Source: an uncultured Lachnospiraceae bacterium
GTDB lineage: Bacteria > Bacillota > Clostridia > Lachnospirales > Lachnospiraceae
Direction of reading: 5' to 3'
Assembly: GCA_910577275.1 (NCBI GenBank)
Contig: CAJTMW010000018.1
Location: forward strand, 1 to 64,000
Length of the DNA: 64,000 nucleotides
Below are positions 33,421 through 42,662 of this stretch, piece after piece. Every line of letters begins with the position of its first letter. The first letter of the stretch is position 1. The notes beneath the pieces are model-generated. The model had not been told where the DNA came from and did not search any database. It saw nothing but the letters and a program-made list of their open reading frames with translations. The translations under genes and the position numbers were made by a program.

Positions 33421-35223
33421 ATGACGACATACGTAAAAGACTATCCGCGTCCACAGTTTATCCGCAAGGAGTGGACGAACCTGAACGGGGAATGGGAATT
33501 TCGGACGGATGACGAAAACGCCGGGGAAAGGGAAGGGTGGCAGGACGGCTTTGGACAGAGCCGCCGGATACTTGTTCCCTTCACCTGTGAGACGCAAATG
33601 AGCGGAATCGGTGATGAGAAATTTCATCCTTATATCTGGTATCAGAGAGAAATCACGATTGAGAGGGAAAAGCTTGAAGGGCATAAGGCAGTCCTTCATT
33701 TTGAGGGCAGCGATTATCTGACAAAGGTGTGGGTGAACGGCCGTCTGGCTGGAAGCCATAAGGGAGGCTACAGCCGCTTTTCCTTTGATATTACGGTCTT
33801 GACAGTGGAGGGCGTCAACCGGATTTGCGTGAAGGTGGAGGATACGCCGGACAGACAGATTCCCCGGGGAAAGCAGCGGTGGGTGAAGGACAGCTTTGCG
33901 TGCTGGTATGTGCAGACCACCGGAATATGGAAAACGGTCTGGATGGAGTACGTTCCGGTAATAAGCCTGTCGTCTGTGAAGATGACTCCCGATTTGGCAG
34001 GCAGATGCCTCCTGGCGGAGTGCCTGGTGGATGCGCCGGATTTGACGAATGCTTTTGAAAAAGGCGATTTGAAGCTGGAGGCGGAGGTTACCTTTGAGGG
34101 ACAGCCCATTGCGGGGATGGCGGCGGCAGTCGTGAAAAAATCCATTGCGTTGCGGCTTAACCTTGACATGCCCCGGGAGGATGAGCCTTGGGGGATTTAT
34201 ACCTGGAGTCCAGAGAAGCCGCAGCTTTACGATATTTGCTTCCGGCTGGCCAGGGGAAACGAGACGTTGGATGAAGTCCGTTCCTATTTTGGAATGCGAG
34301 AAATCAGAATCGAGGGAGAACACATTCTTCTCAACGGGGAACCTCTCTATCAGAGGCTGATTTTAGACCAGGGATATTGGGAAAAATCCCATCTGACCCC
34401 GCCGGACGAGGAGGCTCTGATTGAGGACCTGGATAAAATACACGCGCTGGGCTACAACGGAGTGAGAAAGCATCAGAAAATCGAGGATGAGAGATTCCTT
34501 TACTGGTGCGACGTAAAGGGAATGCTGGTGTGGAGCGAGGCGCCGGCAGCTTATGAATTTTCTGACGAAGCGGTCGCATGCTTTACGAAAGAGTGGACGG
34601 ACATTGTCAGACAGAACTATAATCATCCCTCCATCATCACCTGGGTTCCCTTCAATGAGTCCTGGGGAGTGCCACAGATAAAAAATAACAGAGAGCAGCA
34701 GCATTTCACCGAAAGCATCTACCACCTGACTAAGAGCATGGACAGGCACCGGCCGGTAATCGTCAACGACGGGTGGGAGCATACGGTATCGGATATCATA
34801 ACATTGCACGATTATGAGGAATGCGGAGAAATACTTAAGGAAAGATACGTTCAGTACAAGGAGGGAATCCTGGCGGGAGAGGTGTATCATTGCCGCTTAA
34901 AGTCCGCTTTTGCAAAGGGCTATTCCTACCGCGGGCAGCCGGTGATTATCAGCGAATTCGGAGGAATTGCATTTGCCGGACAGGGGAAAGAATGGGGCTA
35001 TGGAAACGCCGTGAGCTCGGAAGAGGAATTTTTAAAACGCTTCGACGCCGTTACCACGGCAATTAAAGAGATTCCCTATGTGTGCGGATACTGCTATACC
35101 CAGGTAACGGACGTTCAGCAGGAAATCAACGGGCTTATGGATATCAGGCGGCAGTTTAAGGTTACGCCCGATAAAATCCGGGAGATTAATGAGCGCCAGG
35201 TGGGGTGTTTGAGGAAAATGTGA
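33421..35223 (+). CDS. GH2 family beta-glycosidase
   Basis: A 600-residue protein with the GH2 order. A sugar-binding jelly-roll domain (HFEGSDYLTKVWVNGRLAGSHKGGYSRFSFDIT) fills about residues 80-135, then an immunoglobulin-like domain, then the barrel. The acid/base glutamate is E413 in WVPFNESWG and the nucleophile is E512 in IISEFGG. No signal peptide is present, so it works inside the cell on imported oligosaccharides. Beta-galactosidase, beta-glucuronidase or related activity cannot be told apart by eye. Galactan side chains of rhamnogalacturonan would fit the pectin genes downstream. It has its own promoter with an operator-like repeat. Confidence 0.9.
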   Translation: MTTYVKDYPRPQFIRKEWTNLNGEWEFRTDDENAGEREGWQDGFGQSRRILVPFTCETQMSGIGDEKFHPYIWYQREITIEREKLEGHKAVLHFEGSDYLTKVWVNGRLAGSHKGGYSRFSFDITVLTVEGVNRICVKVEDTPDRQIPRGKQRWVKDSFACWYVQTTGIWKTVWMEYVPVISLSSVKMTPDLAGRCLLAECLVDAPDLTNAFEKGDLKLEAEVTFEGQPIAGMAAAVVKKSIALRLNLDMPREDEPWGIYTWSPEKPQLYDICFRLARGNETLDEVRSYFGMREIRIEGEHILLNGEPLYQRLILDQGYWEKSHLTPPDEEALIEDLDKIHALGYNGVRKHQKIEDERFLYWCDVKGMLVWSEAPAAYEFSDEAVACFTKEWTDIVRQNYNHPSIITWVPFNESWGVPQIKNNREQQHFTESIYHLTKSMDRHRPVIVNDGWEHTVSDIITLHDYEECGEILKERYVQYKEGILAGEVYHCRLKSAFAKGYSYRGQPVIISEFGGIAFAGQGKEWGYGNAVSSEEEFLKRFDAVTTAIKEIPYVCGYCYTQVTDVQQEINGLMDIRRQFKVTPDKIREINERQVGCLRKM

Positions 35224-35227
35224 TAAA

Positions 35228-36193
35228 TTATTTTTCTGTTTCCAGTTCCAACCGCTGCAGGATGTCTTTTACAATGCTTACGTCCTGAATGAGATTAATG
35301 CCAAAACATTTTTTGCCGGCATCTTTCAGGGATGCACCTATATGATAGGCGGTCATTCTGTCCAGAATCAAAAACCTGTCATGGAATGCTTTCGTATATT
35401 TTATTTTCAGTGTCGGATATTGCGCGTTGAAATTTTCCACATCAGTTTTTGACAGCATTGTCCGGCGCTGGGTATAAATTGTCACTGGAACATCGGATTT
35501 TTTCTTTATAAGTAAATTCAATGTTTCAACGCCCACATAGCCGTCTATCAAAGTAATTTCTTTGTCAGCCGTTCCAATCAGTCTGACTAACAAACTGAAC
35601 GCATCATAGATTTGTCCGTCAAAAAATATTTTTTGACTGGATTCCTCGTGCTCGGATATGTACTCAAAAACTTTCTCGAAACGTTCGTCTGTTTCAAGCT
35701 GGTAATTTGTCTGACGGACTTCCATTGCATTTAGCCGCTCGTATAATAAAGAGGTGTTTGCCATATACTTCCGCATTTCCACAAAGGTTTCCATTATTCT
35801 GATGCTTACACGAATCGCAACGTCGCTTCGTAAAACAGCGGAAAGCATGGCAATTCCCTGTTCTGTAAAAACGAATGGTAATTTTCGGCGGCCGCCGTAT
35901 CCATTGTTTATGTCTGAACTTGAAGTCGCAATTTGCGACTTCAAGTTTTCACACTCATCTTTTGTCAGTTGAAATCGAAATTTTGCCGGAAATCGGGAAA
36001 TATTACGCTTTACAGCTTCATTTAGCCGTTTGGTTTCCACCTGATACAGCATTGCCAAATCGCTGTCCAGCATAACCTGTTGGTTACGGATAACATAAAT
36101 CAGGCTTTTAATATCAGACTGTGCTGTTTCAGAGTCTGTTCCCGGGAAAGCGATGTTTGTTTTTGTCAGGGGCTTTTGTTCTGTAGGGGGCAT
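35228..36193 (-). CDS. ORF6N-domain protein with C-terminal PLD-like region
   Basis: A 321-residue protein. The N-terminal ORF6N DNA-binding domain, best known from phage antirepressors, has IRNQQVMLDSDLAMLYQVETKRLNEAVKRN, FRFQLTKDE and FVFTEQGIAMLSAVLRSD. A coiled segment follows, then a C-terminal region (about 195-315) with LIDGYVGVETL and HDRFLILD...YHIGASLKDAGKK, resembling one half of a phospholipase-D/NucA fold. The function is unknown; a DNA-targeted nuclease-like or silencing role is possible. The gene is AT-rich, points against its neighbours and stops 4 bases from the GH2 stop, which suggests acquisition. AAAGGA precedes the start. Confidence 0.8.
   Translation of the reverse strand: MPPTEQKPLTKTNIAFPGTDSETAQSDIKSLIYVIRNQQVMLDSDLAMLYQVETKRLNEAVKRNISRFPAKFRFQLTKDECENLKSQIATSSSDINNGYGGRRKLPFVFTEQGIAMLSAVLRSDVAIRVSIRIMETFVEMRKYMANTSLLYERLNAMEVRQTNYQLETDERFEKVFEYISEHEESSQKIFFDGQIYDAFSLLVRLIGTADKEITLIDGYVGVETLNLLIKKKSDVPVTIYTQRRTMLSKTDVENFNAQYPTLKIKYTKAFHDRFLILDRMTAYHIGASLKDAGKKCFGINLIQDVSIVKDILQRLELETEK
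35917..35947. repeat. perfect 31-nt palindrome inside the ORF6N gene
   Basis: AACTTGAAGTCGCAA (35917-35931) and its exact complement TTGCGACTTCAAGTT (35933-35947) flank a single central T. It encodes part of the ENLKSQIATSS stretch. A 15-bp perfect stem is rare within a coding sequence and may be a binding site or cruciform. Confidence 0.9.
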
Positions 36194-36235
36194 TTTTATC
36201 GTCCTTTACACTTTAAGTAATAAGGTTGTTTTTAC

Positions 36236-36263
36236 AGTATATCAAATATTTGTATTTTTTCAA
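36236..36263 (-). promoter_or_regulatory. promoter of the ORF6N gene
   Basis: On the minus strand TTGAAA (36263-36258), a 16-bp spacer and TATACT (36241-36236), 43 bases before the start codon. Confidence 0.65.
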
Positions 36264-36405
36264 TAGTTATATTCTTATTATTTATATATAAGAAGCCCTC
36301 AAATATTGCCGAACCCGCAGATAGCTTTTTTGCGGTGTACAATGAACACTATCTCTGTTAAAATAGTTACATCAGATAAATCAAAAGCATTGGAGGGCAG
36401 TTTAC

Positions 36406-37200
36406 ATGAAAACAATATACATATGCTTCCCGGAGGGAAAGCACAAGGCGCTGACCATGAGCTACGACGACGGCAGGGAGGAGGATTACAGGCTGGTTGA
36501 GATTTTCAACCGGTACGGGATTAAGGGAACCTTCCATTTGAATTCCGGCTTAAGGACGCCGGGGCGGATTCCGCAGGAGGAATACAGGGAGCTCTACAAA
36601 GGGCATGAGATTTCCTGTCATACGGTGACCCATCCCACCATTGAGCGCTGTCCCATAGAGCAGGTGGCGCTTCAGGTTCTTGAGGACAGAAGGGCGCTGG
36701 AAAGAATCGCCGGATATCCGGTGAGGGGAATGTCCTACCCCAACGGTTCTTATAATGAAGAAATTGTAAAGCTCCTTCCCGGCCTTGGAATCGAGTACAG
36801 CCGGATAGTGGGGGATACGGATGATTTTGCCATGCCGGAGAATTTCCTTACATGGAAGGCGACCTGCCACCACAACCACAGGCTGATGGAAAACGGAGAG
36901 CGGTTCTGCGCTTTAAATAAGACTCAGTATCTGTACTTAATGTATGTATGGGGGCACAGCTACGAATTTACGAGGGACAACAACTGGGAGCTGATGGAGG
37001 ACTTCTGCCGGATGGCGGGAGGGCGCGGGGATATCTGGTATGCCACGAATATCGAGATTGTGGATTATATGAAGGCTGCGGGAAATTTGAAATTCACAAT
37101 CGATGAAAATCTGGTTTACAATCCGAATGCCCAAAGCGTATGGATTCAGGCGGACGAGGCGTTCCATGAGATTCCCGGCGGGAAAACGGTTGAAATCTAG
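36406..37200 (+). CDS. polysaccharide deacetylase (CE4/NodB-like)
   Basis: A 264-residue NodB-fold protein. The metal-binding and catalytic motifs are ALTMSYDDGREED (near residue 20) and SCHTVTHPTIE (about residue 70-80), with YPNGSYNEE around 110. The family removes N- or O-acetyl groups from sugars. No signal peptide is visible, so a cytoplasmic role is more likely than cell-wall modification. It precedes an unknown protein, a YesN regulator and the sugar importer, and may deacetylate imported pectic oligosaccharides. TTGGAGGGC precedes the ATG. A weak promoter (TGTACA-N17-TAAAAT) may lie near 36338-36366. Confidence 0.85.
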   Translation: MKTIYICFPEGKHKALTMSYDDGREEDYRLVEIFNRYGIKGTFHLNSGLRTPGRIPQEEYRELYKGHEISCHTVTHPTIERCPIEQVALQVLEDRRALERIAGYPVRGMSYPNGSYNEEIVKLLPGLGIEYSRIVGDTDDFAMPENFLTWKATCHHNHRLMENGERFCALNKTQYLYLMYVWGHSYEFTRDNNWELMEDFCRMAGGRGDIWYATNIEIVDYMKAAGNLKFTIDENLVYNPNAQSVWIQADEAFHEIPGGKTVEI

Positions 37201-37266
37201 GGCAGGAAAGCGTCTGTGCAATAGCCGCAGGCTTACAGTCAGTATGCAGAAGGAGGAAGGGGAAGC

Positions 37267-37938
37267 ATGATAACGAGACATCAGTACAGAGGGTGCCTAA
37301 AGCAGGATGTGGATGGAGAGCGCCTTGGGGACGCGCTTTTTAAGATGCAGGAGGACGTCAGGAAATTTATAGACGGCAAAAGGCTTTTGGCCGTTTATCT
37401 TTACCGCTATAAGAGGATGTGCTTTTTATATTATGAAGCTTTGGAGGAGGGAATTGATGCGACCGACTTTTCAGGCCCTCTTATGCCGTTTCTGGAAATG
37501 TGGCCGGAGGAAGAAGGAAAGACGCCCTGGGCGTGCATGTACCATATTTTCCATCACAGTATTCCGGAGGAGCCGGAAGGCTGGGAAAAGGAGAGGATAG
37601 GGGCAAAGACCAAAATAGGGCGGATTGCGTTTCTGTATCCGGAAAAGCTCTTTTCCTACGCCTATTGGCACAAGGCGATTGTGGACGAGGGGAAGCACGC
37701 CGGCGATAAGTACCAGTGTATTGCCCTTCATGAAAACATTCTTTTTTCTTATTACGAGGAGCCTCGGACCAACGTGAATCTGTGCGGGGAGCAGGGTGCG
37801 GAATCGGAGGCCCTTAAGGGATGGATGGCGGCGGACCCGGAAAGCCATTTTGACAGGGAAAAGGCAGGCGGCGACAATTTTCTGGTAATTGAGCCGATTC
37901 TTCTGATGGACAGAAGGATATCGGAAGTGAAAGGATAA
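37267..37938 (+). CDS. unknown protein between deacetylase and YesN regulator
   Basis: A 223-residue soluble protein with AGAAGGAGGAAG before the ATG. It is rich in Tyr, Trp and acidic residues, with VYLYRYKRMCFLYYEAL (about 42-58), CMYHIFHHSIPEEPEGW (about 90-106) and GDKYQCIALHENILFSYYEEP (about 145-165). No membrane segment or catalytic signature is visible and I do not recognise the family. Its position suggests a role in the carbohydrate pathway, perhaps a mutarotase-like or regulatory protein, but nothing in the sequence proves this. Confidence 0.65.
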   Translation: MITRHQYRGCLKQDVDGERLGDALFKMQEDVRKFIDGKRLLAVYLYRYKRMCFLYYEALEEGIDATDFSGPLMPFLEMWPEEEGKTPWACMYHIFHHSIPEEPEGWEKERIGAKTKIGRIAFLYPEKLFSYAYWHKAIVDEGKHAGDKYQCIALHENILFSYYEEPRTNVNLCGEQGAESEALKGWMAADPESHFDREKAGGDNFLVIEPILLMDRRISEVKG

Positions 37939-38000
37939 GCACAGCATTTTGATGCAAAAGGATAAGCTACAGGCAAGAGGCAGGCGGGAGGAAGCGTAAG

Positions 38001-40349
38001 GTGAAAAGGATTTCCATTTTGGGACAGAGCATACTGGCAATTTTGTGTGTGCTCATCATTCCCACGGCATTGATTTCCTATCATGTACTTAATAACGCGG
38101 CGCAGTATTCGGAGGAAAATATTGCGCTGTCAAAGCTGGATAATCTGGAGTCGGTCAGCAGTATGACGGAGCTGATTTTAGGGGGATACACCAGGAATGT
38201 GATTCAGTTTGCCAATAATTCCGCCTGTAAGGGACTATCTGACGTGAATCTCTACCGCAATATCGGCACGGATATGAGCCGGATTAAGGCGGTCTGGAAC
38301 GGGGGAGATTACCTTGACAGGGTTTTCGGGACGGAAAAAATGGTGCAGTCCTGCTTTTATCTGGGGGACGGCTCTGACTATGTGATTTCCACAGACAAGG
38401 GAGTGTGTAAGGTGGAAAATTACGGTTCCCTTGACTGGCTTCTGGATGAGGAAGATTTTGGGCTCAGGAGAGGAATCCGGGGAAAGTGGATTGCAAGAAA
38501 TCTTTACGGCACAGAGATAGCGGATGATAACGAAATGGCAGGCAACCGGCAGAACAAGGTATCCGTACTCACTTATGTGTATTCAATTAATCCTCTGATT
38601 TCATCCGACGGCGGAACAGTGGTCTGCAATATTTATATGTCAAAGCTCAGCGATTTTATAAATCCGGCGGGGCAGACATCGGGGGTCTGTTTTATTCTTG
38701 ATGAAAACAACAATATTATATGCCATCCTTCCAAATCGCTTTCACCGGCGAGCGAGGAGGAGAAGAAGATAGCCGATACCATTGCGGGGCTGGGGGCGAA
38801 GAAAGGTTATTTTGATTATGAATACAACGGGATTCGTTATCTGTGCGCTTACCGGAAATCCGACGCCAATAACTGGACTTATGTAGCCACCTACAATCTG
38901 GAGGATGTAATGAGCGGAGCCAAAACCATATCCTATCAGGGAATGATGGTGATTATGGCGGCCATAGCGGCGGGGCTTGTCCTGGTGGTAGCCGTTTTTT
39001 ATTGGCTGTTCCGTCCCTTCCGCAATCTGATTGGGGCTATCAGAAAGGATATGTCGGCGGGAGAAGCCAGAAATGAACGTCCCAAGAATGAGATTTACTA
39101 TCTCCGGGAAGCCTTTGAGAAGATGAAGGCGGAGGAGGGGCAAATCCACAGTATGCTGGAAGCGAGAAATTCGGACACCGAACGGCTCCTGCTTAGGGAG
39201 GTTCTTTCAGGTACGCTGGATGGAGATAAGAAGAAGGAAAATCTGGACGCTCTGTTCCCTTACGGTCATTTTGTGGTGCTGTTTGCCGGCGTGGACGGCG
39301 GGAGCAGGCTCCTTCGGGATTATAACTGGGATGAGAGAATGTATTATTTTCTTCAGATAGAGGAAATCTTTTCCCGGCTCCTTAAAGGGGAGGGATATGC
39401 CGCCAGAACGGTTTATTTCCGCTCGACTACCTGTGTGACGGTGCTGAATATTCAGACCTATGACCAGAAGAAGGTGACGGCTTTTATCCTTGAGCGGATT
39501 GCAATGATTAAAGAAGAATTAAAAAAGGTGTTCGATTATACCATGACAATTGGCGTCAGTACGGTTCACGGGGATATCAGGGACCTGAACGAAGGGATGG
39601 AGGAGGCCACAAAGGCGGTGAAGCACCGGATTATTGCCGGGAAAAACCAGGTGATTTTCTGGAGGGATCGCATGAATGAAAGCGAATATTATCATTATCC
39701 TTATGACAGCGAGAGAAGGATTGTCAACAACATCAAGCTTCACAATATGGAGGCGGTGGTGGAGGAGATTACCGCCGTCCGCGAAAAAATTCTGGCGATT
39801 GAGGATATTTCCTACGATAATGTAGTGCTCATTTATCAGCAGCTTGTGGGAAGTATGATTAAGACGCTTGTGGGAGAGAAGGTGCAGATTTCCAGATTCC
39901 TTGGGAACGGCAGAAAGGTATATACGACGATAGCGGAGCTGGATACGATTGAGGAAATCGAGGATTTTGTGAAGGATTTTGTGGGACAGTTACAGGAGCA
40001 TCTGGAGGAAAATACGGAGGAAAAGGAAGAAGAACAGCTTTATGAGCGGATTCTGGCTTTTCTGGATATGCATTATCGGGAAGATATTGACTTTGAGGAA
40101 GCGGCGGGGAAAATGGGTATCAGTTATTCCCATATGCGGCATGTGATGCGGGAAAAAGGCGACATCAGCCTTACGGATTATATCAACCGCTGCCGGATAA
40201 ACGAGGCAAAGGAGCTCCTGCTATCCACAGATAAGAAGCTGACGGAGATTGCGGAGCAGGTGGGTTATCATAATGTCCAGAGCCTGAACAGGTTTTTTAA
40301 GAAGTATGAGGGGACAACGCCCAACAGCCTTAGAAAAGTTGACAAATGA
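38001..40349 (+). CDS. membrane-bound YesN/AraC-type regulator (GTG start)
   Basis: A 782-residue regulator with an N-terminal TM (about 9-28) and an external sensor domain of about 280 residues. A second TM lies near 313-335, then a cytoplasmic linker. The AraC-type double helix-turn-helix (MGISYSHMRHVMREKGDISLTDYINRCRINEAKELL, then LTEIAEQVGYHNVQSLNRFFKKYEG) fills the last 100 residues. GTG 38001 has GGGAGGA 8 bases upstream. Such one-protein regulators typically sense an extracellular sugar and activate the adjacent LplB/YtcP/SBP importer, which here starts 370 bases downstream. Confidence 0.92.
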   Translation: MKRISILGQSILAILCVLIIPTALISYHVLNNAAQYSEENIALSKLDNLESVSSMTELILGGYTRNVIQFANNSACKGLSDVNLYRNIGTDMSRIKAVWNGGDYLDRVFGTEKMVQSCFYLGDGSDYVISTDKGVCKVENYGSLDWLLDEEDFGLRRGIRGKWIARNLYGTEIADDNEMAGNRQNKVSVLTYVYSINPLISSDGGTVVCNIYMSKLSDFINPAGQTSGVCFILDENNNIICHPSKSLSPASEEEKKIADTIAGLGAKKGYFDYEYNGIRYLCAYRKSDANNWTYVATYNLEDVMSGAKTISYQGMMVIMAAIAAGLVLVVAVFYWLFRPFRNLIGAIRKDMSAGEARNERPKNEIYYLREAFEKMKAEEGQIHSMLEARNSDTERLLLREVLSGTLDGDKKKENLDALFPYGHFVVLFAGVDGGSRLLRDYNWDERMYYFLQIEEIFSRLLKGEGYAARTVYFRSTTCVTVLNIQTYDQKKVTAFILERIAMIKEELKKVFDYTMTIGVSTVHGDIRDLNEGMEEATKAVKHRIIAGKNQVIFWRDRMNESEYYHYPYDSERRIVNNIKLHNMEAVVEEITAVREKILAIEDISYDNVVLIYQQLVGSMIKTLVGEKVQISRFLGNGRKVYTTIAELDTIEEIEDFVKDFVGQLQEHLEENTEEKEEEQLYERILAFLDMHYREDIDFEEAAGKMGISYSHMRHVMREKGDISLTDYINRCRINEAKELLLSTDKKLTEIAEQVGYHNVQSLNRFFKKYEGTTPNSLRKVDK

Positions 40350-40507
40350 TAATTCCATTTTGATGGTTTTGGGGACATTTTGCACTATTGATTTTGGCTT
40401 TGGTGTTTAAAATTGTCTTAAAAGAAGGCATAAATTCAGGAGAAATAAAGAAAATCGGAATTAAATTCCATAAATTAAAAAGAAAATAATTGAAAACCAA
40501 ACGAAGA

Positions 40508-40535
40508 AAAGCCTGTAAAATCAAGGCTTTTTTTT
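40508..40535 (+). terminator. terminator of the YesN gene
   Basis: AAAGCCT (40508-40514) pairs with AGGCTTT (40524-40530), followed by a run of T. Confidence 0.85.
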
Positions 40536-40572
40536 GATTGTCAAAAATGAAGTACTGCATCAGAAATGAACG

Positions 40573-40600
40573 TTTACAAAAAATTTATAATCTTTAAAAT
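40573..40600 (+). promoter_or_regulatory. promoter of the sugar importer operon
   Basis: TTTACA (40573-40578), a 16-bp spacer and TAAAAT (40595-40600). This leaves a 5' leader of about 115 bases. The AT-rich 40540-40620 stretch is a likely site for the YesN regulator. The rest of the 40350-40720 gap shows only the terminator. Confidence 0.55.
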
Positions 40601-40720
40601 AATATTATAAAAATTGTCTAAAGGCATGGCAGGGGACAGACCTGAGTGAGACAGTGAAAAGTCAAAGTGCGGTCAGGCTGTGCCGGAAAGATTCAATATT
40701 TAAGAAGGGAAGGGAAGTTC

Positions 40721-41677
40721 ATGAGTGATGCAACTATGAAAAAGCTGGCTCTGAAAGAAGCCAGAAAGAAGCAGAAGCCATTTAAGGACTGCTTCAAAAG
40801 GGACTGGCAGCTCTACTCTCTGCTGTTAATTCCTATTATATTCTGCTTTATCTTCAAATATATTCCTATGGCGTGGCTGCAGATTGCCTTTAAGGACTGG
40901 AAGATAAGGGACGGATTTTTTGGAGGAGAGTGGGTTGGCTTTGAGATATTTGGAAAGGTATTCGGCCACAGGAATTTCCTGAAAGCGCTCAGAAACACCC
41001 TTCTGCTTAACGTACTCGACCTGATTGTAGGATTCCCGATGCCGATTATTCTGGCACTTATGTTAAATGAAGTAAAGAATATCGCTTTCAAGAAGGTGAC
41101 GCAGACGCTTCTTTATCTGCCCCACTTCCTTTCATGGGTTATCATCGGCGGTCTGGTATATCAGCTCTTTTCCGTTAACACGGGCGTTATCAACGCGCTG
41201 ATTCAGAACGCGGGCGGAACGCCGATTAACTTCCTTCAGGAAGACACGAACTGGCTGATTACCTACATAGTAATAGGAGCATGGCAGTCCATGGGATGGG
41301 GAACTATCATTTACCTGGCTTCCATCACCTCCGTAAACTCGGAGCTCTACGAGGCGGCAAGAGTGGACGGCGCCAACCGCTGGCAGCAGATGCTCAACGT
41401 AACGCTCCCCTGTATCAGAAGCACCATCGTAATCCTTCTGATTATGCAGCTGGGCAAGATTATGGGCGGTTCTTTCGAGCGTATCATGGCGCTTATGAAT
41501 TACGCCGCAACGGAATACACCACGACCATTCCGGTTCTGGTTTACCAATGGGGTATTCAGGACATGAAGTTCAGCCAGTCAACGGCTCTTGGCCTGTTCC
41601 AGTCAATTATCGGTCTGGCGCTGGTGCTTGGTTCCGACTGGGTTTCCAAGAAGCTCGGCGAAGACGGTCTGGTATAA
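40721..41677 (+). CDS. ABC sugar importer permease, LplB type
   Basis: A 318-residue permease with six predicted TM segments and the cytoplasmic EAA loop EAARVDGANRWQQMLNVTLPCI near residue 215. The N-terminus (KDCFKRDWQLYSLLLIPIIFCFIFKYIPM) is typical of the LplB group, which imports pectic or other complex oligosaccharides. AAGGGAAGGGAAG precedes ATG 40721. It works with the permease and lipoprotein that follow. No ATPase gene is present in the window; clostridia usually supply a shared MsmK-type ATPase from elsewhere. Confidence 0.93.
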   Translation: MSDATMKKLALKEARKKQKPFKDCFKRDWQLYSLLLIPIIFCFIFKYIPMAWLQIAFKDWKIRDGFFGGEWVGFEIFGKVFGHRNFLKALRNTLLLNVLDLIVGFPMPIILALMLNEVKNIAFKKVTQTLLYLPHFLSWVIIGGLVYQLFSVNTGVINALIQNAGGTPINFLQEDTNWLITYIVIGAWQSMGWGTIIYLASITSVNSELYEAARVDGANRWQQMLNVTLPCIRSTIVILLIMQLGKIMGGSFERIMALMNYAATEYTTTIPVLVYQWGIQDMKFSQSTALGLFQSIIGLALVLGSDWVSKKLGEDGLV

Positions 41678-41690
41678 GGAGGGAGAGCAA

Positions 41691-42599
41691 ATGGCAAAGC
41701 AGGCAGCTAATACAAAAACAAAAATCAGTAACGGCAGTATTGCCGTCAACATTTTAATCTATGCTTTTATTACACTTGTATCCCTGACATGCGTACTTCC
41801 TTATATTCATGTAATAGCAAAATCGCTCAGCTCGGAGGCATATGTAATTGCAAAACAGGTGGTTCTGTGGCCCAAGGGTCTTACGGCAGAAGCATACCGG
41901 AGGATATTCAGCGATAATTCTTTCATTGTGTCCTTTGGCGTGACGGTGACGATGACGGTGCTTTTCACCCTGCTTGGTATGATAATCACAATATGCGCGG
42001 CGTATCCCCTTTCCAGAAAGACTCTGCGGGGACGCAAGGTGCTTAACCTTCTGTTCATTTTCACCATGTATTTCCAGGGCGGTATGATTCCCGATTACAT
42101 TCTGATGAACAGACTGGGATTACTTGAGAGAATGGCGTCTCTGGTACTGCCTCTGGCATTCAGCGCCTACAATCTGGTTATTATGAAAAACTCTCTGGAA
42201 TCAAGTATTCCCGACAGCCTTGTGGAATCCGCGCTGATTGACGGGGCCAACCACTATACCATCCTTGGAAAGATTGTGCTCCCTTTATCAAAGCCGATTC
42301 TCGCAACGCTTACTCTGTTCTATGCGGTAGGCCGCTGGAACACCTACAGCGACGCAATGTTTTACATCAAGCAGAACACGGCGATGCGTCCCCTGCAGTT
42401 AAAGCTCTACTATTTAATTGTGGCGGCGACGGAAAGTATTCAGGGCTCCATCAACGACGTGGCCATGTCTACCGTAATGGACCCGGAAATCTTAAAGGCG
42501 GCATGTATCGTGTTTGCAACGGTTCCGATTATTCTGGTATATCCTTTCGTACAGAAATATTTCGTACAGGGAACCATGATTGGAGCGGTAAAAGGTTAA
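41691..42599 (+). CDS. ABC sugar importer permease, YtcP type
   Basis: A 302-residue permease with six TM segments and the EAA loop VESALIDGANHYTILGKIVLPLSKP near residue 185. The opening segment VNILIYAFITLVSLTCVLPYIHVIAKSLS is that of the YtcP group. AGGAGGGAGAG precedes ATG 41691, 13 bases after the LplB stop. It forms the channel together with LplB. Confidence 0.93.
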   Translation: MAKQAANTKTKISNGSIAVNILIYAFITLVSLTCVLPYIHVIAKSLSSEAYVIAKQVVLWPKGLTAEAYRRIFSDNSFIVSFGVTVTMTVLFTLLGMIITICAAYPLSRKTLRGRKVLNLLFIFTMYFQGGMIPDYILMNRLGLLERMASLVLPLAFSAYNLVIMKNSLESSIPDSLVESALIDGANHYTILGKIVLPLSKPILATLTLFYAVGRWNTYSDAMFYIKQNTAMRPLQLKLYYLIVAATESIQGSINDVAMSTVMDPEILKAACIVFATVPIILVYPFVQKYFVQGTMIGAVKG

Positions 42600-42662
42600 A
42601 TTTCATATGGTAGTACCCGCATAAAGCGGTAACTATAAATAAACAATTTAGGAGGATAGTAA

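Noticed and set aside
33286..34323. A 345-codon frame on the minus strand
   Set aside because: It runs through the GH2 promoter and coding sequence and shows no protein motif.
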